From an uncultured Thermoanaerobaculia bacterium (GTDB lineage: Bacteria > Acidobacteriota > Thermoanaerobaculia > Multivoradales > Multivoraceae): a DNA stretch of 64,000 nt. Under the pieces are notes generated by a model. It had not been told where the DNA came from and made no database searches. It worked only from the letters and a program-made list of their open reading frames with translations. Where the stretch lies: contig CATOTG010000008.1 in the NCBI GenBank assembly GCA_951813015.1, forward strand, positions 546,742 through 610,741, in the 5' to 3' direction. Shown one piece after another: positions 35,568-45,600 of the stretch (position 1 is its first letter; the number at the start of each line of letters is the position of its first letter). Both the position numbers and the translations under genes were made by a program.

Positions 35568-36407
35568 TCAACGATCTGCCACGGGCGGCAGACCTTTCCG
35601 CTGCGCCGTGAGGCGCGCTCGGATCCGCTCGATCTGAGCCAGATTCTGCGGCGTCTGAAGGATGAAACGGATGTCCACCCTGCGGTTCGCGGCCCTTCCG
35701 GTGTCCGTCGGTCGGTCGTCGATCGGCCGCATCGAACCGTAGCCGGCGAATGACAGCACAGGCTCGCCTCGGATGTTCCTGTAGTCCATCAGTTCGGGGC
35801 GATAGCCGTTAGTCATCGCCCGCAGGGTCTCCGCCCCGCGCCGCGCCGAGAGGTCCAGATTGTCCTTCATGCTCTCGCGCTCCTGGAGGGCCAGCAGGAG
35901 TGGCAGATCGTCGGTGTGGCCTTCGATCTGAATCGTCTCGATCGCGGCAAGCACGTCCTCGCAGTCCTGCGGCATCGCCGCGGCTGGGCCGATCGTGTAG
36001 CAGGGCAGGGTGTCGAGCAGTGCATCGCCGAGGGCGCGGGCCACTCGTTCGGGCATGCTGCCCTTGGGGATTCTCCACTGCCCGGGCCGAAAGAGCTCGT
36101 CGCTGCGGAAGCGGATGATGCCGTCCGCGGCGACAACGCTGATACGAAGGCCGGGGAGGTTCGCTCGAAGCCGCTCCGCGATGAACTCCAGGATCTGGAG
36201 CCGCGTTGCGGCTGCGCTCTCAAGGTAGGCCGCCAGCGGTTCCGGCTCGGCATCCGGTTCTTCCTCGTCGGGTCGGAACTCCGAAGCGAAGAAAGCCAGC
36301 AGGATGAGGAGGACGAACAGGAAGGAGACAGTGAGATCCGTGACCGTGACGAACGCGGAATCCTGCCGCTCCTCGCCTCGCCGTCGAGCCCGCGACCCGA
36401 TCGCCAT
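35568..36407 (-). CDS. zorB: ZorB-like OmpA-domain motor subunit
   Basis: The 279-residue protein has one N-terminal membrane helix with the key acidic residue of stator proteins (VTDLTVSFLFVLLILLAFFA, Asp at ~24). A long periplasmic linker leads to an OmpA-like peptidoglycan-binding domain (IQIEGHTDD ~159, LDLSARRGAETL, GYGSMRPIDD, GRAANRRVDIRF ~242). In Zorya, ZorB with ZorA forms a MotAB-like proton channel anchored to the cell wall that senses phage-induced envelope damage. It starts 6 bp after zorA. Confidence 0.93.
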   Translation of the reverse strand: MAIGSRARRRGEERQDSAFVTVTDLTVSFLFVLLILLAFFASEFRPDEEEPDAEPEPLAAYLESAAATRLQILEFIAERLRANLPGLRISVVAADGIIRFRSDELFRPGQWRIPKGSMPERVARALGDALLDTLPCYTIGPAAAMPQDCEDVLAAIETIQIEGHTDDLPLLLALQERESMKDNLDLSARRGAETLRAMTNGYRPELMDYRNIRGEPVLSFAGYGSMRPIDDRPTDTGRAANRRVDIRFILQTPQNLAQIERIRARLTAQRKGLPPVADR

Positions 36408-36413
36408 TCGCTC

Positions 36414-38603
36414 TCAGTACCTTCCGTTTCGCGGTGTGAAGGGCTCCGCTTGCTCGATGACCTCTTGCAGCTTTCCGAGCGACCGGGCGAACTCCTGGTT
36501 CAACTCCTCCTCGAAGCGGCGGAACTCAGCCAAACTGGCTCTCGCGTCCGCTTCGAGCTTCTTCCACGCTTCGCCCAGACGATGGTCGAGACCGCCGAAC
36601 CGCTCGACCAGATCTTGGAACTTCCGGGTCACCTGTTCAAGTGATCTCCGGGTTTCCTCCGCGGCGGCCTGAGAGTTCCGGACCGCGTCTGCCGTCGATC
36701 TCAACGTGGCAACAGTCTGCTGGGTGATCAGGCGAACGCCCGACTCCATTGCTTCCGCCGTGGTCGAGACCTTCTGTTCCATGGAACGGTTCGCCTCGAC
36801 CAGATCCGACACCGCGCCGCGAACAGGGAGGGCGGCCTGCGTCAGTTCCGTACTCGCGGAGCTCAGTCCGGCCGTCGCCCGGGTGATCGTGCGTGTGCCG
36901 CTATCGAGGGATTCGGCATAGCGGTCGACGGTTCCGACGGACGACGTGATCCGGGTCTGCAACTCGCCGATCGCGGCGGCAAGGTCCTTCAACTGGTCGA
37001 GCAGGTCGCTGCCAATGGCGGAAGAGGCCTCGCCTACGCGGTCGCGAACATCGCCGGCCATCCCTTTCATCGCCTGGGAAACCGCTTCCGCGGATGCTCC
37101 CAGGCCCTCGACAGCACGTAGGCTTGCTTCCTCGATCGTCCGGCTCCCCGCGGCGAACGCCGACTTCGACGCCTCGTCAGCTCGGGTCGCCAGCTTGTCC
37201 ACCGCCGCGGTCATTGCCGTGGCTGCGTGGTCGATGCCGTCCGCGCCGGCCTGAGTGCTCTTGCGGATCTCTTGAAGAGCATCCTCCATCGTGGCGCGCA
37301 TTCCCTGCGCGCCGTCCTGCAGGTTCTCGCTTGCCGCGTGCGTTGAACCGGCCACTGCCGCGGCCATCGCCGTGGCTGCTTTGTCGATGCCATCCGCACC
37401 GGCCTGGGTGCTCTTGCGAATCTCCTGGAGCGCTTCTTCCATCGTCGCGCGCATCCCTTGCGCGCCGTCCTGCAGGTTCTCCCTTGCAGCTTCCGTCGAA
37501 TCGGCCATGGCAGTTCTGAGGGAGAGGATTTCGCCGGCGAGCGCGCCGACTGCATGGTCCATCTGTCCGCCCATGGATACGGCCGAGTCGTCCAGCCGGG
37601 AGGCGACGTCGTTCAAGGTCTGGCCCACCCTGTCCATCGTCTCGCTGATGGCGCGAGCCGAGTCCTGGACACCGCCGCTCATCGTTTTCGACACGCCTGC
37701 GACCAGTGAATCGAGGCCTTTCCCTGCGCCTTCCTCGAACTTGGCCAGCGCAGGCCCCATCGCTTCCCGAATTGAGTCCCGCATCGCCTGGGGGATTTCC
37801 TCCCGCAAGGGCCGCGCCACCTGGGCGACGAGTTCCGTGCTAAAGGTCTGGAGGTGCGTCCCCTGCTCCTCGAGTACCTCGAGTACCTTCTCAAGCAGAA
37901 AGCTGTCGGCGCTCCGGTACTCGAATCCCCGCTCGATGTCGGCGCACAGGCCGTGCAGCGCTTCGTCGATCTTCCCCTCGCGCGTCCGGAACCAAAGTCC
38001 GAAAACGATGGAGCAGAAGAGGCCGGTGAGGGACATGATGAACTTTGCGCCGGCGACCTGGAGCAGGTTCCGGAGCCCTTCGCTCACGGTGTCCACCCCT
38101 GTTTCCTGGAGGATTCCGCGTGTCTGGTCGAGCGCCGCGACCAAGCCAAGGAATGTGAGCAGGAGCCCAACGGAGACGAACAGCGCAGGGAGCTGAGCGA
38201 AGAAACGATGCTCCATGTGGAGCAGTTCGCGGTCGAAGAACTCCCTCGGTCTGACCGTGTTGAACAGGCCCTTCTGGCGATTGACGGTCTCGGCGAACTC
38301 GCGCCAGGCCTCCCCGAGCCGGTGACGTGCCGTTTGCCTCGTGACGCTCTCCCACTTCTTGAAGGACTGGCTGATCTCGATGAACCGGGAGTCGTCGAAA
38401 GCAGTGTGGGTGTCGCCGATCACGGATCTGCTCTCGGCAATGGTCCTGAGCAGGCCTCGGGCGCGCCACGAATAGCTGATCAGCGCTGCAAACAGGCCGG
38501 CCATGAGCGCGAGCGAGACCCACCCGGGAGCTGCCTCGTGACGCAGCAGGCCGGCCAGCTCAAGAATCCAGTCGGCAAAAGCCTCCCCGAGGTTCAGACG
38601 CAC
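36414..38603 (-). CDS. zorA: ZorA-like MotA/TolQ/ExbB motor subunit with long tail
   Basis: From GTG 38603 the protein has 729 residues. TM1 is GWVSLALMAGLFAALISYSW (~22-42); TM2 and TM3 are ALFVSVGLLLTFLGLVAA (~135-153) and FIMSLTGLFCSIVFGLW (~188-205), the MotA/TolQ/ExbB channel pair. Residues ~230-729 form a continuous helical/coiled-coil cytoplasmic tail, as in ZorA. The tail contains a tandem duplication of 51 residues. The track start at 38822 would add ~73 residues ([12 protein letters not shown]...) with no helix and would overlap the divergent sigma gene, so it is unlikely. It is the first gene of the operon. Confidence 0.88.
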   Translation of the reverse strand: MRLNLGEAFADWILELAGLLRHEAAPGWVSLALMAGLFAALISYSWRARGLLRTIAESRSVIGDTHTAFDDSRFIEISQSFKKWESVTRQTARHRLGEAWREFAETVNRQKGLFNTVRPREFFDRELLHMEHRFFAQLPALFVSVGLLLTFLGLVAALDQTRGILQETGVDTVSEGLRNLLQVAGAKFIMSLTGLFCSIVFGLWFRTREGKIDEALHGLCADIERGFEYRSADSFLLEKVLEVLEEQGTHLQTFSTELVAQVARPLREEIPQAMRDSIREAMGPALAKFEEGAGKGLDSLVAGVSKTMSGGVQDSARAISETMDRVGQTLNDVASRLDDSAVSMGGQMDHAVGALAGEILSLRTAMADSTEAARENLQDGAQGMRATMEEALQEIRKSTQAGADGIDKAATAMAAAVAGSTHAASENLQDGAQGMRATMEDALQEIRKSTQAGADGIDHAATAMTAAVDKLATRADEASKSAFAAGSRTIEEASLRAVEGLGASAEAVSQAMKGMAGDVRDRVGEASSAIGSDLLDQLKDLAAAIGELQTRITSSVGTVDRYAESLDSGTRTITRATAGLSSASTELTQAALPVRGAVSDLVEANRSMEQKVSTTAEAMESGVRLITQQTVATLRSTADAVRNSQAAAEETRRSLEQVTRKFQDLVERFGGLDHRLGEAWKKLEADARASLAEFRRFEEELNQEFARSLGKLQEVIEQAEPFTPRNGRY
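37204..37509 (-). repeat. 153-bp in-frame tandem duplication in the zorA tail
   Basis: Two 153-bp copies (about 37357-37509 and 37204-37356) encode ENLQDGAQGMRATMEEALQ...STQAGADGIDKAATAM and ENLQDGAQGMRATMEDALQ...STQAGADGIDHAATAM. AGGTTCTC marks the period at 37474 and 37321. The duplication keeps the frame and the helical register. Confidence 0.9.
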
Positions 38604-38826
38604 GAGAGGTTCAGCTTCGGGCCGGTCGGCCACGCTGGGAGGGGCATCGTGTTCATCGGCGCGGTAGCGAGAGGAAGCGACGCAGGTTAGCACCGCACAA
38701 GGCACTCCGGCGGCGTTGGGCAGGCGCGCCTCCGCGAGACGAGGGGCTGGAGTCCTTGGACAGTTCGGTTCCTGGCGCTCGTGGTGGTCGGATGGCATCA
38801 TCGCATGTAACCTGACCGACACGAGG
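38604..38826. promoter_or_regulatory. divergent control region between zorA and the sigma fusion
   Basis: The 223 bp between the two chosen starts must hold promoters for both island operons. On the plus strand TTGGAC (38754) and TGTAACCT (~38807) resemble -35 and -10 elements but are badly spaced, so no promoter is assigned with confidence. No operator palindrome was recognised. If the track start of zorA were right, the two genes would overlap and this region would be coding. Confidence 0.4.
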
Positions 38827-41800
38827 ATGAAGCAATCCGCGGATTCAGAGGGTGCATCCGCATCTCTTGAGGCTCTGCCGGTCGACGAGGAGCCGGTTGC
38901 GGCTGCCTGGGTCGCGGAGAATCCGAGGGCCCTGAGGTCGCTCTACCGGCTTGCGCAAGGAGTCGAGCGGGCGGGCGAGGCTCTGACGAGCGCCCGTCAG
39001 TCGGTGGGCCGCCTGAGTGCGGAGATCGAGGATGACCGTGAAGCGCGCTCGGCGATTGAACGCGAGCTCGGCCGCCTGGGGGAACGTCGTTCGGCATTGA
39101 TCGTCAAGCTGGGGCTTGAAGCCTCCGACCTCGATCGGCTGGTCGCCCTGGTCAAGTCGATCCGCCAACGGTTCCGGTGCGTTGAAGGCGGTATCCACCC
39201 GCTTCAGGTGGCGCCGGAGTGCCACTGCAACGACGAACTCCGGGCGCTGGAGGTGCGCCACTGCGTGTCGCGGGTCGAGTTGCGGGAGATGTTGGCAAAG
39301 GTGGAGCGTGGCGTGGCGGTTCGCGAGCCGGCGAGACATCGATTCATCGTGTCCAACCTGCGGCTGGTCGGCTCGATCGCGAGTAAGCACAGGAACCGGG
39401 GCCTGCAGCTCCCGGACCTGATCCAGGAGGGGAACATCGGCCTGGTGACAGCGGTCGAGAAGTTCGAGTACCACCGCGGCCACAAGTTCTCGACCTACGC
39501 CACGTGGTGGATCCGTCAGGCCGTGACGCGGGCGATCGCCAACCAGTCACGGACGATCCGTGTTCCGGTTCACATGGTCGAGAACATCAACAAGGTGACC
39601 CGCACCTCGCGGTCGCTGGTCCAGGAGCTCGGCCGCGACCCGACGGCCAAGGAGATCGCCGAGCACATGGGTCTTGCCGCCGCCAGGGTGCGCGAGATCA
39701 TGGAGATCGGCCAGGAGCCGGTGTCGCTCGATGCGCTGGCCGGAGCAGAGGACTTGTATCTCGGCGACTTCATCGTGGACAGAAACTCGCCGTCGCCGAT
39801 CGACGAGGTCATCTCGGCTGACCTGCGCGAGAAGGTCGGTAACCTGCTGCGGCCCCTGTCACCGCGTGAGGAGACGGTGCTTCGGATGCGTTTCGGCCTC
39901 GACGAGGGTGAGGAGCACACGCTGGAGGAGGTCGGCAAGCGGTTCCACATCACCCGCGAGCGCATCCGCCAGATTCAGGCCAAGGCACTTCGCAAGCTCA
40001 GGCGCCCGGACCTCGTCCGTGGCCTGTCGCCCCTCCTTGACGGGAGTACCGATCCCTGGACTTTTCCGAAGAGGCGGATTCCACCCGATCCGGAGGCGCC
40101 CCGGGTCGGCGCCGCACTGCCTCACTCCCGCAGGAGACTGGCCCGGCACGGCACGTCAGGCCAGAGGACGGACGACGCCTGCGTGCCGGGTGAGGACGCC
40201 GACCCGGAACGGGGTCTCAACCCGGCGGCTCTGTACCAGGCAGAGGTACGCAGGGAACCGTTGCTCGACCAGGAAGACGAAGTCGAGCTCGGGCGGGCAA
40301 TGGAGGAGGGCAAGTGGTTGATTCTCCAGGCAATCGCCACCCACCCCGATCTGACGACGTGGCTCCTGGCATTGACCGAACTCGCGGATCGCAAGCCCCC
40401 GCAGCCGTTGCAGTCGATCCGCCCGATGACGGGCGGACCGACTGCTTCGCGTGTGGCGCGTTCCGCGCCACCCGGGTTCTCGACGTTGGTGGAGGTCGAC
40501 GACCCGGTTACGCGGCTCGACGGGAACGGCCGCAAGCGCGCGGCCAAGCGGGCCGGCGTGTTGGAGAAGATGAGGGCGCTGGAAGGTGATCTGGAGCGCA
40601 CCCGCAGCAGGATCAAGCGCTTGAGGGAGCGGGTCGAGCGGAAGACGGACGACCTGACGCGAGCCAGGAGACGCGTGGAGCGCCTGGAGAAGGAAGTGGC
40701 GGAGGCGAAAGCCCGGCGCCGGTCGTTCCTGAACGGGACGCCGTCGCCGCCGGAGGCGGGAATGCCGACTCTCCGGTTCGCTGAGTCCGACTGGTCCCGA
40801 CTGCTCGACCTTCTGGAGGGTCTTTCGGCCATGTCTCTGCGCGAAGCCTCGTTCAGAACCGTCTGCAACCGGATCAGGACGAGTGAGCTGCGGCTTGTCG
40901 GACAGGCGGCGGGGACCGGGCCAAACGCGGATCCACCTCCAGTCGCGCCCCGTCCGTACGCTCCGGAGACGCCTCCGCCGGAGGAGCCAGCGGCGCGTCG
41001 TCCGGTAGCCGAGATCGGTGGCCGGAGGGACGGACTCCCGGTCCGATCCGGGGTCGGACCGCTGCCGGAGACAAGGGTTCGCCCTTCTCTGCGGCCGGAG
41101 CTCATCTGCAGGGAGCGTGACGACGGCTGGGGTTTCGCCCTGGCGCTGTCGGCCCCGGACGGCCTGGACGTTCAGGAGGTCCTCTTCGATGACGAGGAAC
41201 TCGATCTGCGAGATGGCGTCTTCGCGATTCCGTCCTGCAGTGGCTCCCTCAAGGTGCGCACGGCTGGCGGCGGAGGGTTCGACGTGCATCTGTTCGAGGG
41301 CAGCAAACCTCTCATCTTCCGGACCGCAGCCGATTGGAGCGGCGTGGGGCGGCGGGTGCGCGGCGTGCGTCCGGGCAGTTTCCTGGTGGTCGCCCCCGAG
41401 GACTGGGATCGGCTGGGCGTCCCGCCGGTGGAGCCGTCGCCTTGTGGAGATGGCTTCCTGGTCCACTACTTCCGAGTCGAGAAGGGCGACAGGACCGACG
41501 GGGACGTGGGGTTCGCGGGATACCCGCTCGACCCGGTCGGCGCGGCGTTCGAGCTCTCCGGCGTACGGGTCTTCGACGACTCCCGGCAGGGCGACCTGTT
41601 TCGCACGATCCCCAACCTCTCCTGCGGTTCGACCGTTCGGGAGGTCCGCGTGGGTTCCGAAGGGGAGTCCGGTTGGCTCGGCGAGACCTTCGACCCGGCC
41701 GAGAAGTCCCTGCCGGACGTTCTGGCCGGTCGCCAGGGCCGCTTCTACATCCGGGCCTACGACGACGACGGCTTGTGCGACAGCGGCCAATTCCGTCTCC

Positions 41801-42606
41801 TTGAGGAACTCCGCGAGATCAGGATCAACGAAGAGAGCTACACCCGCTCCACCGCCCTGCTTCCGGAGGCGACCGGGCATCGGGAGGCCAGCGTGCAATT
41901 GATAGCCGACAGCCGGGGTCGAGGAGGCCGGCGAGTGCCCGAAACGCCAGGTCGAAAGCGAGGCGGTACCGTCTGGAGTCCTCGCCGTACGAGGCCGGAC
42001 CCGGATGGCGAGCGGGCCGTGTACCGGATCCCCACGCCCTCAGGCGTCGTGCGAATCGTTGTTCGCCCTCCGCGAGTGTGGTGGCGGATGCGCGGAGGTA
42101 CCGGCGAACCAGGGGCCTGGCAGGCGGTCCGGTTCGAGTGCAAGCGGCAGGACTTCCAGTGCTTCAGCGAGGAGGGCCGGCGCCTGGAGCTTCGTTTGCC
42201 TCAAGCGGTAGGGAGAGTCCGAGTCGGCTTCGACTCGGTGACCCGAAGGAAGTACCCCGCAACCTTGGTTGAAGAGTGGCGGGTGGTGAGCGTGCCCCTT
42301 CGGGACTTCCGGGACTACGTCGCCGTGGCCCGGCCAGCGGCGAAGGAGCGAGCGCTGCTGGTGAGCTTCGGGAACCATGCGGTCAAGCCGTTGCGCGTCT
42401 GGGATGTGCCGCCGCCGAAGGCCTGGATGCAACCACGGCCCCGGGTCTGGAGACAGGTCGGCTACAGCCCGGACGAACTGGAACAGGCGGGATTGACTCG
42501 CGTCGAAATCCGGCGGTCGAGGATCTCCGTGGATGAGGAGCGGACTGCCGTGGACCAAGACAACGTCGATCGGCTGAGAGGGTGGCTCGATGCCCAGCGC
42601 GCCTGA
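38827..42606 (+). CDS. sigma-70 factor fused to partial second sigma and ZorD-type module
   Basis: The 1,259-residue protein has, in order: a coiled-coil/NCR-like N-part (~30-130); sigma region 2 ([53 protein letters not shown]; ~168-255); region 3 (~256-310); and region 4 ([34 protein letters not shown]; ~325-395). A second, partial sigma follows: region 1.2-like [20 protein letters not shown] (~465), a strong coiled coil (~575-632) and SELRLVGQ, which looks like the first residues of region 2 (~688). Residues ~756-1215 are homologous to the ZorD C-terminal module. ATG 38827 follows GAGG closely. Regions 2.4 and 4.2 look intact, so promoter recognition is plausible. It overlaps the helicase gene by 17 bp. 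A REP-like element is embedded in its coding sequence. Confidence 0.85.
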   Translation: MKQSADSEGASASLEALPVDEEPVAAAWVAENPRALRSLYRLAQGVERAGEALTSARQSVGRLSAEIEDDREARSAIERELGRLGERRSALIVKLGLEASDLDRLVALVKSIRQRFRCVEGGIHPLQVAPECHCNDELRALEVRHCVSRVELREMLAKVERGVAVREPARHRFIVSNLRLVGSIASKHRNRGLQLPDLIQEGNIGLVTAVEKFEYHRGHKFSTYATWWIRQAVTRAIANQSRTIRVPVHMVENINKVTRTSRSLVQELGRDPTAKEIAEHMGLAAARVREIMEIGQEPVSLDALAGAEDLYLGDFIVDRNSPSPIDEVISADLREKVGNLLRPLSPREETVLRMRFGLDEGEEHTLEEVGKRFHITRERIRQIQAKALRKLRRPDLVRGLSPLLDGSTDPWTFPKRRIPPDPEAPRVGAALPHSRRRLARHGTSGQRTDDACVPGEDADPERGLNPAALYQAEVRREPLLDQEDEVELGRAMEEGKWLILQAIATHPDLTTWLLALTELADRKPPQPLQSIRPMTGGPTASRVARSAPPGFSTLVEVDDPVTRLDGNGRKRAAKRAGVLEKMRALEGDLERTRSRIKRLRERVERKTDDLTRARRRVERLEKEVAEAKARRRSFLNGTPSPPEAGMPTLRFAESDWSRLLDLLEGLSAMSLREASFRTVCNRIRTSELRLVGQAAGTGPNADPPPVAPRPYAPETPPPEEPAARRPVAEIGGRRDGLPVRSGVGPLPETRVRPSLRPELICRERDDGWGFALALSAPDGLDVQEVLFDDEELDLRDGVFAIPSCSGSLKVRTAGGGGFDVHLFEGSKPLIFRTAADWSGVGRRVRGVRPGSFLVVAPEDWDRLGVPPVEPSPCGDGFLVHYFRVEKGDRTDGDVGFAGYPLDPVGAAFELSGVRVFDDSRQGDLFRTIPNLSCGSTVREVRVGSEGESGWLGETFDPAEKSLPDVLAGRQGRFYIRAYDDDGLCDSGQFRLLEELREIRINEESYTRSTALLPEATGHREASVQLIADSRGRGGRRVPETPGRKRGGTVWSPRRTRPDPDGERAVYRIPTPSGVVRIVVRPPRVWWRMRGGTGEPGAWQAVRFECKRQDFQCFSEEGRRLELRLPQAVGRVRVGFDSVTRRKYPATLVEEWRVVSVPLRDFRDYVAVARPAAKERALLVSFGNHAVKPLRVWDVPPPKAWMQPRPRVWRQVGYSPDELEQAGLTRVEIRRSRISVDEERTAVDQDNVDRLRGWLDAQRA
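40419..40475 (+). repeat. two-hairpin REP-like element, copy 3, inside the sigma ORF
   Basis: CCGCCCG-ATGA-CGGGCGG, the conserved spacer ACCGACTGCTTCGC, then TGGCGCG-TTC-CGCGCCA. It is in frame and is translated as [21 protein letters not shown], between the region 1.2-like segment and the coiled coil of the sigma fusion. The first stem differs from copy 1 by a paired change (G-C to C-G), as expected of a maintained hairpin. Confidence 0.85.
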
Positions 42607-45600
42607 AATCAGAGAGTGGCCCGAGCGGATCCGGCGCCGCTACGAGGCCTATCTCAAGACCTCGTTCTTCTTCCGGGATCCGGCGCTCAGAGCCTCCTTC
42701 CAGCAGGCGCTTCGCGAAGAGGGAACCCTGCTCAAGGGGCCGATTCCTGAACGCTCCCGTGACTTCCGGCGAGGCGTTTCGGCGCGAGTGCTGGCGCGGG
42801 AGTGGTTTCCTGGCCGTAGCATCGGCGTTGAGCCAGCCCTGATCGAACAGCCGCTGTACATGCATCAGGAGCAGGCGATCAGGCTGCTTCACGCCGACGA
42901 CAGGAACGCTGTCGTGGCAACCGGGACGGCTAGCGGCAAGACGGAGAGTTTTCTCTATCCGATCCTCCTGCACCTGTACCGGCAGCACCTTTCCGGCGAG
43001 CTGGACGATGGGGGTGTCCGGGCGCTGATCCTCTATCCGATGAACGCCCTGGCGAATGACCAACGCGAACGGTTGGGCGAGATCTGCCGGGCGCTTGCGG
43101 CCTCGGGATCTGCTTTTCGTCCGACGTTCGGCCAGTACATCGGGCAGACGCCCTACCACGTCCGTGACAAATGGCGTCATGGCAAGACGAGGGAGGAGGG
43201 TCGGCTTCCGGGAGAACTCGTGTTCCGCGAGGAGATGCGGGATTCGCCGCCCCACATCCTGCTGACGAACTACTCCATGCTGGAGTACCTGCTGATCCGG
43301 CCCGACGACAGTCCGCTCTTCGACAAGGGCATGGCGGCCCGCTGGCGCTTCCTCGTGCTCGACGAGGCGCATCAGTATCGCGGGGCCAAGGGGATGGAGA
43401 TGGCCATGCTGATTCGGCGGCTCAAGCAACGCCTGCGCGAGGGCGGGCGAGGCGGCGGCAGACCCTTCCGCTGCATGGCCACGAGCGCCACCCTGTCGAC
43501 GGGCGAGGGAGAGAAAGACCGGGCGGCGGTCGCGAAGTTCGCGGAGACCCTGTTTGGAGAGGCTTTCGGCTCGGGCGACGTGGTCTTCGCGGAACGCGAA
43601 GAGGAGCGTGGTGAAGAAGCAAGTCGGTATCACGCATTCCTCAGGGCGCTCGAGGGCGCTTTCTTGGTCCACCGTGAAGGCCGCGACGTCGTCCGTCTCA
43701 ATCGCGGCGACGACGAGGGGGAGAGCGAGAAGGAGGCGAAGGCCACGCCTCTCGAACTCGCGCTCTGCCGGGAATGCGGCCAGCACTACTACGTCGGCCA
43801 GGTGCTCCGCGGAATACTCCGGGAGGCGGTTCGCGATCCGGGTCGATCCGGGTTCGGAGCCGAGTTCTTCATGCCCTCGGAAGAAGGGAACAGGACACTA
43901 TGCCGGCGCTGCGGCCTGGTCACCAGTCGAGATCTGACCTGCGACTGCGGCGCTGGCATCAAGGTCGTGCGTTGCCGAACCCACAAGGACCACCCGGATC
44001 AGCTCCGCCAGTGTGAGGCTTGCGGCTACCGTCGCGGCGGCGTCGGCGACCCGGTTCAGGAGATCGTCCACGGGTCGGACGGCCCGAACGCGGTCATCGC
44101 GACCGCCCTGCTCGAGTTGCTCCCCGAGAAGCGGCGAAAGGTGCTCGCCTTCGCGGACAGTCGGCAGGAGGCGGCGTTCTTCGCGTGGTACGCCGAAGAC
44201 TCCTACCGTCGGTTGCTCGACCGGAACCTGATCTTCCGGGCGGCGCGGGACGCGGCGGCCGGAGAGGGCCTGAGCATCGAGGATCTGGCGAGCAGACTAC
44301 GGAGAATCGGGGAGCGCGCCGGGCTGTTCGAAGCCTCGGATACAGCGGAGTCCCACCGGCGAAGTGTCCTGACGGCGATCCTCGGTGAGATCGTCACGGA
44401 AGAGCGGCGGATCTCCCTGAGCGGTGTCGGTCTCGTTCGCTGGACCGTCGCGCTTCCCGCGGACTTCTCGGTACCGCCTGAGCTGCTCGCTCCACCCTGG
44501 AACCTCACGGAGGCTGAGGCCTCGATCCTGGTTCAGTACTGCCTCAGCGCGTTTCCGGCCCGCCGTGCTCTCAGGTTGCCTTCGACCGAGGGCGCCCCGG
44601 TATGGAAGGACGTCTCCAAGCTCCCTCAGACAGCCTACGGCCTGGGAAAACCGGGCGGTCGCCTTCACGTTGCTGAGTGGGGAAGCCGGGCTTCCGGGCT
44701 CGTCAAGCACTTCCTTCCCCGGGTTCTCGGCAAGAACGGCAGGGATGCGGCGACGGCCCTGGAACCGAGCACGGCGGCGGCCTATGGGATCTGGAAAGCG
44801 CTGACAGCGGTTTCGACCGGTCTGCTCGTTCGCGGGAAGTTCGATGGCACCTTTCGTCTGGGCTCGGAGTGGCTGCGCCTCCACCCGGTCGGAGACGACC
44901 CGATCTGGCGCTGCGACACCTGCACCACGGTGACCCCGCACTTCGTCCGGGGTGTGTGTCCCCGGATCGGCTGTAGCGGAGGTCTGCATCCGGCGAACCC
45001 GGGGACCTTTGCGGACAATCACTACAGGCTGCTCTACGAAAGCCGCGACCTGCCAGCGCGGCTGCGGGCGGAGGAGCACACAGCCCAGGTCGCCCCGGAA
45101 CAGGCCCGGCGCTTGCAGGAGGAGTTCAAGAAGGGGCGGATTCAGCTCCTCAGCTCCTCCACGACGTTCGAGGTCGGTGTGAGCCTCGGCGACCTTGACG
45201 CCGTCTTTCTCCGCAACGTGCCGCCGGAACCATTCAACTACGTCCAGAGAGTGGGGCGGGCCGGACGCGGGAAGCGGGCCGGCCTCGCGGTGACCTACTG
45301 CCGGCGCAACCCGCACGATCTCCATCACTACGAGGATCCGGAAGCGAGCATGATCCGCGGCGATGTGGATCCGCCGAGACTTCATCTTTCAAACGATCGC
45401 ATCGTCCTGCGCCACATGGCGGCGGCTGTCCTGAGTGGGTTCTTCCGTCGTCACCGGAAGCGGTTCACGAACGTCGCCGCCTTCATCGAAGATTGGAAGG
45501 CTCCGCGGGCTGCGGGGGATTTCACCACTTGGTGCGAAGAGAACTCGACGTCGATTGAGTCCATGCTGATCCGGATCGTCCCTGAGCGGGTGGCCGACGC

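Noticed and set aside
36414-38822. ZorA start at 38822 as in the ORF track
   Set aside because: The extra ~73 residues have no membrane helix, are compositionally odd, and would consume the whole divergent promoter region; GTG 38603 places TM1 at the N-terminus.
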